Below are positions 50,206 through 59,048 of a stretch of 64,000 bases of DNA, one piece after another. The first letter of the stretch is position 1, and each line of letters opens with the position of its first letter. This DNA comes from JALZAH01 sp051000755 (GTDB lineage Bacteria > Actinomycetota > Acidimicrobiia > Acidimicrobiales > Palsa-688): the NCBI GenBank assembly GCA_051000755.1, contig JBPCNZ010000120.1:1-64000 (forward strand), read 5' to 3'. Below the pieces are notes generated by a model. It was not told the DNA's origin, did not search any database, and saw only the letters and a list, made by a program, of their open reading frames with translations. Position numbers and translations under genes: made by a program.

Positions 50206-51273
50206 ATGGGCGGCGGAAGCAAGGCGACGATCGTCGGGCTGGCCGCCACCGCCCTGGTGGTGCCGTTGGGATTGACGGTGCTGGCGGCGGGGTCCGGCTC
50301 CGCCGCAGCAGGACAGGCCGCGGCAGGGGCGGTGGCGCTCAGCGCGCTGGCTCAGAACGATTGCGTGGCGTCAGGTCCGGTCCCCAGCCTCTCTGCCGCC
50401 CAGGCGGCCAACGCCGAGGTGATCGTCGCCGTCGCCAACACGCTCGGCGCCGGTCAGCGCGGCGCTCAGCTCGCCTTGATGACCGCCATGACCGAGAGCA
50501 GCCTGACCAACGACCCGCCAGGAGTCGGCGGCGGCGGGTCGGTGGGGCTGTTCCAACAGATCGCCACCGACGGGTGGGGCACCGTCGCCCAAGAGGAGGA
50601 TCCGACCCAGGCGGCGGGGATGTTCGTGCAGCGCCTGCTCACGGTCCCAGGCTGGTCGACCATCCCACCCTGGCAGGCCGCCCAGGCCGTACAGCGCTCC
50701 GGGGCGGGCCAAGCCACCGACGGTGCGGCCAACTACGGCCCCAACTGGCAGCCAGCAGCGACGCTCCTGGCATCGGTCGACCACCTGTCGACGACCTCCG
50801 CAACATGCGGCCAGGGGGCACCCGGCTCGGTCCCCGCCGGCCCGGCCGCTAACCACGGTCTGCCCACCGACTACAGCGTTCCCGCCACCGCGACCCCCAC
50901 CGAGGTGACCGCAATCACCTACGCCCTCGCCCAACTCGGCAAGGGCTACGTGTGGGCCGCGGCGGGCCCGGACGTCTTCGACTGCTCCGGGCTGACCATG
51001 ATGGCCTGGGCGGCGGCCGGGGTGACCATCGACCACTACACCGGCACCCAACTCCAGGAGGGTTCCGCCGTCCCCGGAGTCGCCAACATTTCGCCGGGCG
51101 ACCTGGTGCTCATCCCCGGCTCGGACGGAACGGTCGCCGCCCCCGGCCATGTCGGCATCTATCTCGGCTACGGCCTGGTCGAGTCCGCCGTCGACCCCGC
51201 CCAAGGGATCATCGTCCAGACGTGGGCCAACTTCACCGCCGGCGGCCTTTCCGGCATCCGCCACCTCGGGTAG
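50206..51273 (+). CDS. Secreted NlpC/P60 cell-wall hydrolase of the conjugation system
   Basis: 355 residues from ATG 50206. The N-terminal hydrophobic helix (ATALVVPLGLTVLAAG) is a signal or anchor. Residues ~80-190 are a lysozyme-like/slt domain (ALMTAMTESSLTNDP with the Glu of ESS, then GLFQQ). The C-terminus is NlpC/P60: GKGYVWAAAGPDVFDCSGLT with the Cys nucleophile and APGHVGIYLG with the His. This pair of domains forms the peptidoglycan-opening enzyme of Gram-positive T4SSs (VirB1/TcpG-like). It is the first of a run of transfer genes. Confidence 0.87.
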   Translation: MGGGSKATIVGLAATALVVPLGLTVLAAGSGSAAAGQAAAGAVALSALAQNDCVASGPVPSLSAAQAANAEVIVAVANTLGAGQRGAQLALMTAMTESSLTNDPPGVGGGGSVGLFQQIATDGWGTVAQEEDPTQAAGMFVQRLLTVPGWSTIPPWQAAQAVQRSGAGQATDGAANYGPNWQPAATLLASVDHLSTTSATCGQGAPGSVPAGPAANHGLPTDYSVPATATPTEVTAITYALAQLGKGYVWAAAGPDVFDCSGLTMMAWAAAGVTIDHYTGTQLQEGSAVPGVANISPGDLVLIPGSDGTVAAPGHVGIYLGYGLVESAVDPAQGIIVQTWANFTAGGLSGIRHLG

Positions 51274-51368
51274 CGGCCCTCGCCGGTCAGCCCGGACTCG
51301 TCGGCTGCCGTGTCGCCGTTGGTGACGGGACGGCGTCGTGCCTCCCCCGCCCCCAGGAAGGAACATTC

Positions 51369-51644
51369 ATGGACCTCTCGGATATCAGCCCGAACACCAC
51401 CGGCCTGCCCGGCATCAGCGCCCTGGACACCATCGTCGGCGCCCTGCTCACCGTCGGGCTCATCGCCTGTGTCGCCGGCCTGGTGATCGCGGCGATCGTG
51501 TGGGCCATCGGCAACCACTCCGCCAACCCGGGTCTGGCCGGCCGGGGCAAGACCGGGGTCCTGGTTGCCTTCGCCGCGTCGATCCTCGTCGGCGGGGCCA
51601 ACGTCCTCGTCGACTTCTTCACCAACGTCGGCCATACCCTGTGA
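51369..51644 (+). CDS. Pilin-like two-helix membrane protein (VirB2/TrbC-like)
   Basis: 91 residues from ATG 51369 with AAGGA upstream. Two hydrophobic helices: TIVGALLTVGLIACVAGLVI and VLVAFAASILVGGANVLVDF, separated by a basic NPGLAGRGKTG loop. Size and topology match the small membrane protein that follows the hydrolase gene in actinobacterial T4SS operons. Its TGA overlaps the next GTG by 4 bp. Confidence 0.65.
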   Translation: MDLSDISPNTTGLPGISALDTIVGALLTVGLIACVAGLVIAAIVWAIGNHSANPGLAGRGKTGVLVAFAASILVGGANVLVDFFTNVGHTL

Positions 51645-52513
51645 ACCCGCCCGTCGGTGCCCTGATGCGCGCCTTTTGGATGTTCCACAGACGCGCCCTC
51701 ATCGCGGCAGCCGTTGCCGTAGTGCTTGTCGTCGCCACCGTCACCGCGCTCGCCTCCCAGCGCTCCCCTGCCGTCCGCCGACCGTCCGCTCATCCCCGCG
51801 TCGGGGCTCACACCGCTACGAGAGGCTCGCCGGCCAGGGGCACGCCCACGTCCCACCCCTACTTGCCCTCGTTGGTCGACCCTCCCGACACGCCGGTGCA
51901 GCGCCAGATAAGCGCCGAACTATCCAAGGCGGAGTCGCCGGCGTCGATCGCCGCCGCCGAAGCCCTGGTCCCTCCAAAGCCGGAGACCTCGAGGGCGTTC
52001 CCTGCCGTCCCCGACACCGACCGGGTGGACGCCAACGATTACGCCGCCGCGTTCGCCACCGAGCTGCTCGACGTCAACTACGCCACCCAGGCCCGGGACG
52101 GACTGCTCGCCTGGGTCCAGTCCGAGGAGGCGGCCAACACGCTGCCCGGTGTGCCGCCGTCCGTGGCCGACAGGGCACTGTACGGGTCGATCGCCTACCC
52201 GGACCTACCCGGTGGCACGCCGTCGCCTACCCCCTCTTCTGCGGTGTGGGCGGCAAACGGCACAACCGGGCTCACCCAGACGGTCAGCAACCTCGGTGTC
52301 AGCGAGTCCCCCGAATGGACGTCGGTAGTCGCCACCGGCTGGCAGCCCCGCGACGAGCTCATGTCGGTCCAGGTCGTCACCGGGACCCTGACGGTCACCG
52401 GACCGGGCCGGCCCCCGACCGCAACGACGTTCTCGTTGACCCTCACCCTCGGCTCCGCCGCCCATCATCCCGGACTCGGGGCGGTCGCCGCCGGCCAATG
52501 GCAGGAGGCCTGA
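51641..52513 (+). CDS. TcpC/VirB8-like conjugation protein
   Basis: 290 residues from GTG 51641 (GTGA overlap). One N-terminal membrane helix, ALIAAAVAVVLVVATVTALA, then a Pro-rich linker and an extracytoplasmic domain with DANDYAAAFATELLDVNYAT and WQPRDELMSVQVVTGTLTV. This is the pattern of NTF2-like VirB8/TcpC proteins that assemble the transfer channel. The start MRAFWMFHRR at 51665 is an alternative. Confidence 0.65.
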   Translation: MNPPVGALMRAFWMFHRRALIAAAVAVVLVVATVTALASQRSPAVRRPSAHPRVGAHTATRGSPARGTPTSHPYLPSLVDPPDTPVQRQISAELSKAESPASIAAAEALVPPKPETSRAFPAVPDTDRVDANDYAAAFATELLDVNYATQARDGLLAWVQSEEAANTLPGVPPSVADRALYGSIAYPDLPGGTPSPTPSSAVWAANGTTGLTQTVSNLGVSESPEWTSVVATGWQPRDELMSVQVVTGTLTVTGPGRPPTATTFSLTLTLGSAAHHPGLGAVAAGQWQEA

Positions 52514-52517
52514 GGCC

Positions 52518-53786
52518 GTGTCCTGTTCGATCACCGACCCCGGCGGATGCCTCACCAGCCTGGCCGGCACCGCCGCCAGCTCGATCGCAGATTCTGCGTT
52601 CAAGTCGATAGCCCACGATTTCGGTCAGGCCGCCTCGGCCACGGTGAACTGGCTGTGGGGCCAGGTGTCGGCCGCCACCACCCTCACCCTCTCTGGCAAG
52701 GCCTTCGACCTTGACATCGCCATCACCACCGCCATCGCCGTGGTCGTCGCCACCGGCCTGTTCGCCATCCAGGTCACCGTGTCGGTGCTGCGCCGCGACC
52801 ATGCCGGGCTGGCCAGAGCCGGCAAGGGCCTCCTGGTGGCGTTTTTGGGAGGCGGCGCCGCCATCGCCGTGGTCAACCTGCTCCTCGCCGCCACCGACGC
52901 CCTCTCGGCGGGGATCGTCCAAGCCGCCACCGGGGGGACCATCGACCAGCTGGGCACCAAGCTGCTCGACGGGGCCGCCATCGCGTCGGTCACCAACCCG
53001 GCCGGGCTCCTGCTGCTCGCACTGGTCGTCATCGTCGCCGTGGTGCTGGTGTGGGCCATGCTGATGATCCGCAAGCTGCTGATCATCATCGCCGCCATCT
53101 TCGCCCCCCTCGCCTTCTCCGGGGCCACTGCGGAGATCTCCACTTCATGGGTGCGCCGCTGGATCGAGCTGACCGTGGCCCTCATCGTCTCCAAGGTGAT
53201 CCTGGTCATCGTGTTCATCATCGGCCTCGGGGCGCTCACCGGCGGCCTCGGGTCCACCCCCCACCCCGGGGCAGGCCAGTCGGTCACCCAAATCGTCATC
53301 GGCGCTCTCATCTTGTTGATGGCCGGGTTCGCGCCGTGGGCGGCGATCAAGATCGTCCACTTCTCCGGAGACCACTTCGCCCAAATCCACGCTCACGCCG
53401 GGGCCGCCACGGCCGGGGCCGCCACCGCGGTTGCCGCCCCCCAGAAGCTGTCGGCAATCACCGGCAGGATCGGCGCCGGCGCCGGAAGTACCCCCGGCCC
53501 GGGGGCCGGCAGCGGGAGCACCGCCTCGAGCGCACAGCATCGCCAACCTGCCGACAGCTCCCCGGGACCTCCTGCGTCGCCACCCGGAGCGGAGGCCGGC
53601 TCCGCGGCAAAAAACGGACATGGGGTCGGGGCTGGGGCCGGCGCCGCCGGCGCAGCCGTTGCCGCAGGCAGCGCCGCCAAGTCAGCGGTAACAGCCCAGG
53701 CCGAGAAGGCGGCGACCGTGGCCGCCGGCGACGGTGAGAGCCCGCCCAAGGCCCCCTCGCCGCCGAAGCCGCGCAAGGCGAACTGA
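52518..53786 (+). CDS. TrbL/VirB6-like polytopic membrane protein
   Basis: 422 residues from GTG 52518. Six or so hydrophobic helices, e.g. ITTAIAVVVATGLFAIQVTV, GLLLLALVVIVAVVLVWAML, LLIIIAAIFAPLAFSGATAE, VALIVSKVILVIVFIIGLGA. The motif around APLAFSGATAEISTSWVRRW is typical of TrbL proteins. The last 130 residues are Ala/Gly/Pro-rich, low complexity. It is the inner membrane channel component of the transfer system. Confidence 0.8.
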   Translation: MSCSITDPGGCLTSLAGTAASSIADSAFKSIAHDFGQAASATVNWLWGQVSAATTLTLSGKAFDLDIAITTAIAVVVATGLFAIQVTVSVLRRDHAGLARAGKGLLVAFLGGGAAIAVVNLLLAATDALSAGIVQAATGGTIDQLGTKLLDGAAIASVTNPAGLLLLALVVIVAVVLVWAMLMIRKLLIIIAAIFAPLAFSGATAEISTSWVRRWIELTVALIVSKVILVIVFIIGLGALTGGLGSTPHPGAGQSVTQIVIGALILLMAGFAPWAAIKIVHFSGDHFAQIHAHAGAATAGAATAVAAPQKLSAITGRIGAGAGSTPGPGAGSGSTASSAQHRQPADSSPGPPASPPGAEAGSAAKNGHGVGAGAGAAGAAVAAGSAAKSAVTAQAEKAATVAAGDGESPPKAPSPPKPRKAN

Positions 53787-53813
53787 GCCCCACACGAGAC
53801 GGGAAGGGACCTG

Positions 53814-55277
53814 ATGTCTACCACCGCCAATCACCCCACCGGCTCCCCCGGGCCGGCCACTGTCCGATTTGGTCGCCGCTCTACCAGAGGCCTCATCCTC
53901 GGGCTGTCCACGGCTCGCTGCGTGACCGCCGGCGCCGCTGCAGCAGTGCTCGTGGCCGGTCTGGTCGCCGCCGGCGGCATCGGACTGATCCTCACGGGCG
54001 TGGTGTGGGTCCCGCTCCTGGCGGCGATATTCGTGACCTGGCAGTCCAAGCCGCTCGTCGAATGGGTGCCGGTAGCCGTCCACTGGGCCCTGCGCCGCGC
54101 CGCCCACCAAACCGAGTACCGGGCCAGGGTGGGCTCGCCCCGCCCGGCCGGCACCCTCGCCCTCCCCGGTGACGCCGCCTCCCTGCGCTTCTACGCCGAC
54201 CCGCAAACCGGGGCGTGCATGATCCACGATCCCCACCGCCAAACCCTCTCGGCGTGCCTACGGATCTCTCACCCGGCATATGTCCTCCTGGCCCCCGACG
54301 ATCAACACAGCCGGGTGTCGGCCTGGGGGCGGGCCTACGCCGCCCTGGCCAACTCCGGGACCTGCGCCGCCATCCAGGTGTCGGAACAGACCGTCCCCGA
54401 CCCCGGCACCGGCATCACCGGCTGGTACCAGACCCACGGCACCCACGACGGCGGGTGGGCCGACCGTCAGTACCAGGCGCTCCTCGAGCGGTCCTCCCAG
54501 GCGTCATCCACCCATCGCAGCACCATCACCATCGCCCTCGACCTGCGCAAGGCGGCCAAGACGGTCCGAGACGCCGGGCGAGGCGTCAAAGGGGCAGCCG
54601 CCGTCCTCGCCGGGGACATGACCGCAGTGGAGTACTCGATCCGAGAGGCAGGGCTGCGGGTCGCAGGCTGGCTCGACGAGACCACCTTGGCGGCGACCGT
54701 CCGCCAAGCCTACGACCCCGTCCTCGACGCCAATCCCGGGTCGCCGGGGATGGCCATGGGCAAGGCCGGACCCCTGGCGGTGTCCGAGCACTGGTCGTGG
54801 CTGCGCCACGACTCCGGCTACACCAGCGTGCTGTGGATCAGTGACTGGCCCCGCATCGACGTGGCCCCCCACTTCCTCCACGCCCTGATCTTCGCCCCCG
54901 GGGTCCGCAAGACCCTGTCGATCGTGGCCCGCCCCCTGGGGACCGCCGAAGCCCTCAAACAGATCCGACGGGAAAAGACCGAGGCGGTCACCGACTCGGC
55001 GCACAAGGCCAAGGTCGGTCAGATAGCAGACCTTTCCGACGCCGCCGAGTACGCCGACGTCCTCAACCGGGAACGTGCGCTCATCTCCGGTCACGCCGAC
55101 GTCGAGTTCTCCGGGTTCATCACCGTCACCGCCCCCAGCCGCGACGAGCTCACCGCCGCGGTGGCCCTGGTCGAGCGCGCCGCCACCCAGGCGGCCTGCG
55201 AGACCCGGCTCATCTTCGGCCGCCAAGCTCAGGCGTTCATCGTCGCCGCCCTTCCGTTGGGACGATCCGTCCTGTGA
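53814..55277 (+). CDS. SCO6880-like T4SS protein (PrgI / VirB4 N-terminal type)
   Basis: 487 residues from ATG 53814. Two helices near 38-70 (VTAGAAAAVLVAGLVAAGGI and ILTGVVWVPLLAAIFVTWQS) resemble PrgI/VirB3; the rest (YVLLAPDDQHSRVSAWGRAY, TITIALDLRKAAKTVRDAG, HALIFAPGVRKTLSIVARPL) has the character of the VirB4 N-terminal domain. It has no Walker motif. With the ATPase encoded next (GTGA overlap) it forms a split VirB4. Confidence 0.75.
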   Translation: MSTTANHPTGSPGPATVRFGRRSTRGLILGLSTARCVTAGAAAAVLVAGLVAAGGIGLILTGVVWVPLLAAIFVTWQSKPLVEWVPVAVHWALRRAAHQTEYRARVGSPRPAGTLALPGDAASLRFYADPQTGACMIHDPHRQTLSACLRISHPAYVLLAPDDQHSRVSAWGRAYAALANSGTCAAIQVSEQTVPDPGTGITGWYQTHGTHDGGWADRQYQALLERSSQASSTHRSTITIALDLRKAAKTVRDAGRGVKGAAAVLAGDMTAVEYSIREAGLRVAGWLDETTLAATVRQAYDPVLDANPGSPGMAMGKAGPLAVSEHWSWLRHDSGYTSVLWISDWPRIDVAPHFLHALIFAPGVRKTLSIVARPLGTAEALKQIRREKTEAVTDSAHKAKVGQIADLSDAAEYADVLNRERALISGHADVEFSGFITVTAPSRDELTAAVALVERAATQAACETRLIFGRQAQAFIVAALPLGRSVL

Positions 55278-57052
55278 GCCCTCAACAACGACGAAACCAA
55301 CCTATGACCGGCGAACCCGAGGACAAGCCACCCATGCCATCCGATCCCACCCCGCCCACGCCGTGTCCCCAAGCGTCAGCCCTAGACCCAAACGGGGACC
55401 CCGACACAGCCCGCCACGAGCAATGGCCGGCCCGACCCCCGTGGACACGACCCGCCCACCCGGACGTGACCTGGGGGCCGTCCCCACCGCCGGCAGGGCC
55501 GGCCGAGCATCCGACCAGCCCGCCGCCAACCCCATCCGGCGAGCCCTGCCGGGCCCCTGATGGAGGCCGGACGCTGGGTGCCGCCTTTTTCACGCCGGCC
55601 GGGGCCAAACGCCGGGACCGGCACCGCCAGACGAAGGCAGCGCAGACCCTGGAGATGGCTGCACGCCAAGAGCTCATCGACACCAGACGGGCCGAGATCG
55701 AGGCGGTCAGAACAGAACAACGCGCCGCCGCCTACCTTCCCCCAGGCGGCGAGCCCGGCGCCGACGCCCTGCGTTCATATCGCCGCCTGAAGCTCCCCCC
55801 GCACCGGGCCACCTCAGAGGTGCTCGCCGGTGCCTATCCCTTCCTGGCCGAAGCCGGCCTCGGATCCGCCGGGGTCCTCATCGGCCACGATTCGTGGTCC
55901 GGCGCGGCGTTCGTCTACGACCCCTGGGTGCTCTACCGCTCCGACGTCAACCCCGACGGTGTCCTCACCAACCCCAACGTCCTCCTGGCCGGCATCATCG
56001 GCCGGGGCAAGAGCACCATGGCCAAAAGTCTCGCCACCCGCTCCATCGCCTTCGGACGCAAGGTCTACGTCCCCGGCGACCCCAAAGGCGAATGGACCGT
56101 GGTCTCCAAAGCCGTCGGCGGCCAAGCCATCGAGCTCGGCGGCGGCCTCGCCAACCGACTGAACCCGCTCGACGAAGGCCCCCGTCCGTCCGGATTCGAC
56201 GATGGCGCATGGGCGACGGAGAACAGCAAGCGGCGTGGTGGTCTCCTCGGCTCGCTCACCGAGTCGGCCCTGGGCCGACCGCTGTTGCCGACCGAGCGGA
56301 CCGCGCTCACCGTCGCGCTTGAGGCAGTGGTCGCCAGGAACACGACACCGACCTTGCCCATGGTCGTCGACGCCCTCTTCGCCCCGCCGACGGCGGTGGA
56401 CGGCTCAAGCGTCACCCAGTTGACCGACGACGGCCGCCACGCCGGCCACGCCCTCGCCCGGCTCGTCCACGGCGACCTCTCCGGCCTCTTCGATGGCCCC
56501 TCGACTGTCCGCTTCGACCCGTCCCTGCCTATGGTCAGCCTCGACCTCTCCCGCATCTCCGGCTCCGACCAGCTGATCGGCATGGCCATGACCTGCGCTT
56601 CCGCATGGATGGAAGCCGCCACCTCCGACCCAGCCACCGGCCAGCGCTGGGTGATCTACGACGAGGCATGGAGACTGCTCCGCCAACCCGCCCTCCTGGC
56701 CCGGATGCAATCCCAGTGGAAACTGTCCCGGGCGCTCGGCATTGCCAACCTCATGGTCATCCACCGCCTCTCCGACCTCGACGCCGTTGGCGACGCCGGG
56801 TCCGAAGCCCGCAACCTTGCACTCGGCCTCCTCGCCGACTGCTCCACCAAAATTATCTACGCACAAGAAGCAGGCGAAGCAGCCAAGACCGGCACGACTC
56901 TCGGCCTGTCGGTCACCGAGGTCGACCAGCTCCCCGAACTCGCCCGAGGCGAGGGCCTCTGGCGGGTTGGCGAACGAGCGTTCGTCGTGCGCCACCAATG
57001 CACACCCGGGGAACTGGCGATCTTCGACACCAACCAGCGCATGGTCTCATGA
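55274..57052 (+). CDS. VirB4-like conjugation ATPase
   Basis: 592 residues from GTG 55274, coupled by GTGA. The Walker A is AGIIGRGKSTMAKSL (~238-252), the Walker B WVIYDEAWRLL (~459-469), and LSDLDAVGDAGSEARNLALG with TGTTLGLSVTEVDQLPELA is the typical C-terminal RecA-like part of VirB4/TrbE ATPases. The N-terminal 100 residues are Pro-rich and probably disordered. It powers pilus or channel assembly. Its last codons overlap the start of the next small gene (ATGA). Confidence 0.85.
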   Translation: MSPQQRRNQPMTGEPEDKPPMPSDPTPPTPCPQASALDPNGDPDTARHEQWPARPPWTRPAHPDVTWGPSPPPAGPAEHPTSPPPTPSGEPCRAPDGGRTLGAAFFTPAGAKRRDRHRQTKAAQTLEMAARQELIDTRRAEIEAVRTEQRAAAYLPPGGEPGADALRSYRRLKLPPHRATSEVLAGAYPFLAEAGLGSAGVLIGHDSWSGAAFVYDPWVLYRSDVNPDGVLTNPNVLLAGIIGRGKSTMAKSLATRSIAFGRKVYVPGDPKGEWTVVSKAVGGQAIELGGGLANRLNPLDEGPRPSGFDDGAWATENSKRRGGLLGSLTESALGRPLLPTERTALTVALEAVVARNTTPTLPMVVDALFAPPTAVDGSSVTQLTDDGRHAGHALARLVHGDLSGLFDGPSTVRFDPSLPMVSLDLSRISGSDQLIGMAMTCASAWMEAATSDPATGQRWVIYDEAWRLLRQPALLARMQSQWKLSRALGIANLMVIHRLSDLDAVGDAGSEARNLALGLLADCSTKIIYAQEAGEAAKTGTTLGLSVTEVDQLPELARGEGLWRVGERAFVVRHQCTPGELAIFDTNQRMVS

Positions 57053-57285
57053 GGCCAGGTTTCCGGGAGCGCCTCTCAGATACGTGGTCGTCGTTCTGGC
57101 AGACTGTCGGCATCGCCCTGATGCGATCACCGGCCCAGCCGATGCCTGCCGGTCATGTCAACGTCGAGGATGCACCCGAGTGCGCCTCACTCGCAGACAA
57201 AGCTGCGCTTGACCAACTCGGCGACGCCATCGGGGTTTCCGGTCAATCCACGAGCGCCCTCAGCGGCAAGAACTGTGGGCGTTGA
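57049..57285 (+). CDS. Short protein at the end of the transfer operon, possibly truncated
   Basis: 78 residues from ATG 57049 (ATGA overlap with the ATPase). Begins MRPGFRERLSDTWSSFWQTV then GIALMRSPAQPMPAGHVNVE and ends soon after LDQLGDAIGVSGQ, where expected sequence stops abruptly. It may be the N-terminus of a larger transfer gene lost downstream. The coupling ATPase that often follows in such operons is absent. Confidence 0.45.
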   Translation: MRPGFRERLSDTWSSFWQTVGIALMRSPAQPMPAGHVNVEDAPECASLADKAALDQLGDAIGVSGQSTSALSGKNCGR

Positions 57286-57592
57286 TGCTGCCACCCGGCG
57301 TGCATTTTCGGGGTGGTCAACTCGGCTCGGCTTCGAGTTCGATCGGATATCTGCCGCCCGTCGAGCACGAAGACCTCTATCTCGTGACCACCGTCTTCCC
57401 GACCGGGGAAGGGGTCTGACATGCGCCTCCGGGAAACCCAGGGTTGTTTACTGACGAAGACCCTGACGACACGCCAGCCGCGCACCACGCTCTGCGAAGC
57501 CGCCTCTGCGGGCCTCGGTCTCCTCTGTCGCCGCTCACCTAAACGTTGGTCGTACACTTCGCTAAGAGGACCTAATTCGGTGGAGGGCTGGG
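57286..57592. other. Intergenic stretch, no gene seen
   Basis: About 300 bp between the end of the transfer operon and the DUF2510 gene. Open frames on the minus strand are not convincing. The end carries GGAGGGCTGGG before the next ATG. Confidence 0.4.
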
Positions 57593-58117
57593 ATGGCGAC
57601 CTGTAGAACGCACTTCACGTATCACTCCGATTGTCGCGGCTGTAATGCTGTGCTCCAGGCGGAGGCGATCGGTGCAGAGCTGCGCCAGGATCGACACCGA
57701 GCTGCAGCTGAGGCCCGCGAGGAGCAGAAGAAGGCTGAATCTTCGGCTCGCCGCGAGGCGGCCCGAGCTTCACAGGGCGGCGGCCTCCTGTTCTCCGAGA
57801 AGCTCGTCGTCGGTATCGTCGGCGTCGTTGTCCTACTCGTCCTCGTGGTGGTCATCTGGTCGAACCTGTCGACGGTCGGGCACGGGATCATCACCCTGCT
57901 ACTGATCGGTGGGGCGATTCTCATCGCCGTTCGTCGAGCCAGACGGTCGAACGCCGGTGCGGTGCCCTCGACGGAATCCCGGGCCTTCACGCCTCCGCCG
58001 GTACCGCCAGTTGCGCCGGCGAGCCCTGCGGGCTGGTATCAGGATCCAGGTGGCGCTCCGTGTCGCCGTTGGTGGGACGGAGCCTCGTGGACCGCCCACA
58101 CCGCTCCTGAAGGCTGA
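57593..58117 (+). CDS. DUF2510-domain membrane protein
   Basis: 174 residues from ATG 57593 with GGAGGG about 7 bp upstream. A Cys/His-rich start (CRTHFTYHSDCRGC) may bind zinc; a helical arm follows (LRQDRHRAAAEAREEQKKAE); two hydrophobic helices, VVGIVGVVVLLVLVVVIW and GIITLLLIGGAILIAV, form the membrane part; and the C-terminus AGWYQDPGGAPCRRWWDG then ASWTAHT is a DUF2510 domain, an actinobacterial marker of unknown function. Confidence 0.8.
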   Translation: MATCRTHFTYHSDCRGCNAVLQAEAIGAELRQDRHRAAAEAREEQKKAESSARREAARASQGGGLLFSEKLVVGIVGVVVLLVLVVVIWSNLSTVGHGIITLLLIGGAILIAVRRARRSNAGAVPSTESRAFTPPPVPPVAPASPAGWYQDPGGAPCRRWWDGASWTAHTAPEG

Positions 58118-58122
58118 GATCG

Positions 58123-58947
58123 TCAGTAGTTTCGCCGGGAACACCACACGGTGCCTGGCAGCGCGTTGTTGATGGCGTCGACGACGTGCGGGTCGACGAG
58201 CTTCATGACCTGGGGCGGAAACCGGTCGGCGTCGTCCCAGGTTGCCCACAGCCACAACGTGGTCACTGCCGCTGTCAGCTCGGGGCACGTCGGCGACGAG
58301 GCTAGGACAGTGGCCACCTCGGACGGCCGTCTGGCTGCGACAAGTCCGGGCGGTACGTCGAGGTTGAAACCGGCCCAGCTCCACAGCCAGTTCACGTCGT
58401 TGTCTTGGTCGACGCAAGGGGTGACGACCGTCAGTAGCGGTTCGTTCTTGGCGACCGCTTGTTGTTGCGCCTCGCGGGTGGGGAGGCGCTCGAGCAGGGC
58501 CATGAGGTAAACGAGAGGTTGCGGGCCTGCCACGGCCAAGTGGCGGTAGGTCGGCACCGAGGGGTGCCCGGCCCGCCAGCCTGCGGCCACGGCGGTGTCC
58601 ATCCACGGCGGCCGAGCCGACAGCACCCCCAGGTCCACGGCCAGCTGCGCTCGCGACTGGGACAGGTTTGGCCAGTGGTACGGCGTATGGGCCGGCTTCA
58701 GCTCGGCGGCGATTGGGTTGGAGTGCTGGTTGCAGGAGATGGTCAGGTCCGCCCCCCGGCTGTTGTCGATCAGCCTCGCCTCGTCGCAGCAGCGCTCCGC
58801 GCCGAAGACCGCCTTGGTCATGGCGGCGGTCTGGTCGGTGCCGAGATTCGCGTACGCGACCAGGCACCGGGTCCCGTCGGGTTCCCGCGGCTTTCGCAGC
58901 CGGCGACCTCCGCACGCCGGACATTGACAGAATCGGTACCCAGTCAT
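58123..58947 (-). CDS. Hypothetical protein with N-terminal zinc-finger-like motif
   Basis: 274 residues from ATG 58947. The start YRFCQCPACGGRRLRKPREP holds a CxCxxC-type knuckle; further on CLVAYANLGTDQTAAMTK, ADLTISCNQHSNPIAAELKP and VNWLWSWAGFNLDVPPGLVA suggest a soluble alpha/beta protein. No family recognised. It is convergent with the DUF2510 gene (6 bp apart). Confidence 0.55.
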   Translation of the reverse strand: MTGYRFCQCPACGGRRLRKPREPDGTRCLVAYANLGTDQTAAMTKAVFGAERCCDEARLIDNSRGADLTISCNQHSNPIAAELKPAHTPYHWPNLSQSRAQLAVDLGVLSARPPWMDTAVAAGWRAGHPSVPTYRHLAVAGPQPLVYLMALLERLPTREAQQQAVAKNEPLLTVVTPCVDQDNDVNWLWSWAGFNLDVPPGLVAARRPSEVATVLASSPTCPELTAAVTTLWLWATWDDADRFPPQVMKLVDPHVVDAINNALPGTVWCSRRNY

Positions 58948-59048
58948 GGCCACCAGTCTGCTCCCACGGTGTGACATTCACCGACCGCCGGCGCCGGCGC
59001 TCGGCTAGGACCCGGTAGCGGGCCGCCCGACTGCCACGGGGATCGAGC

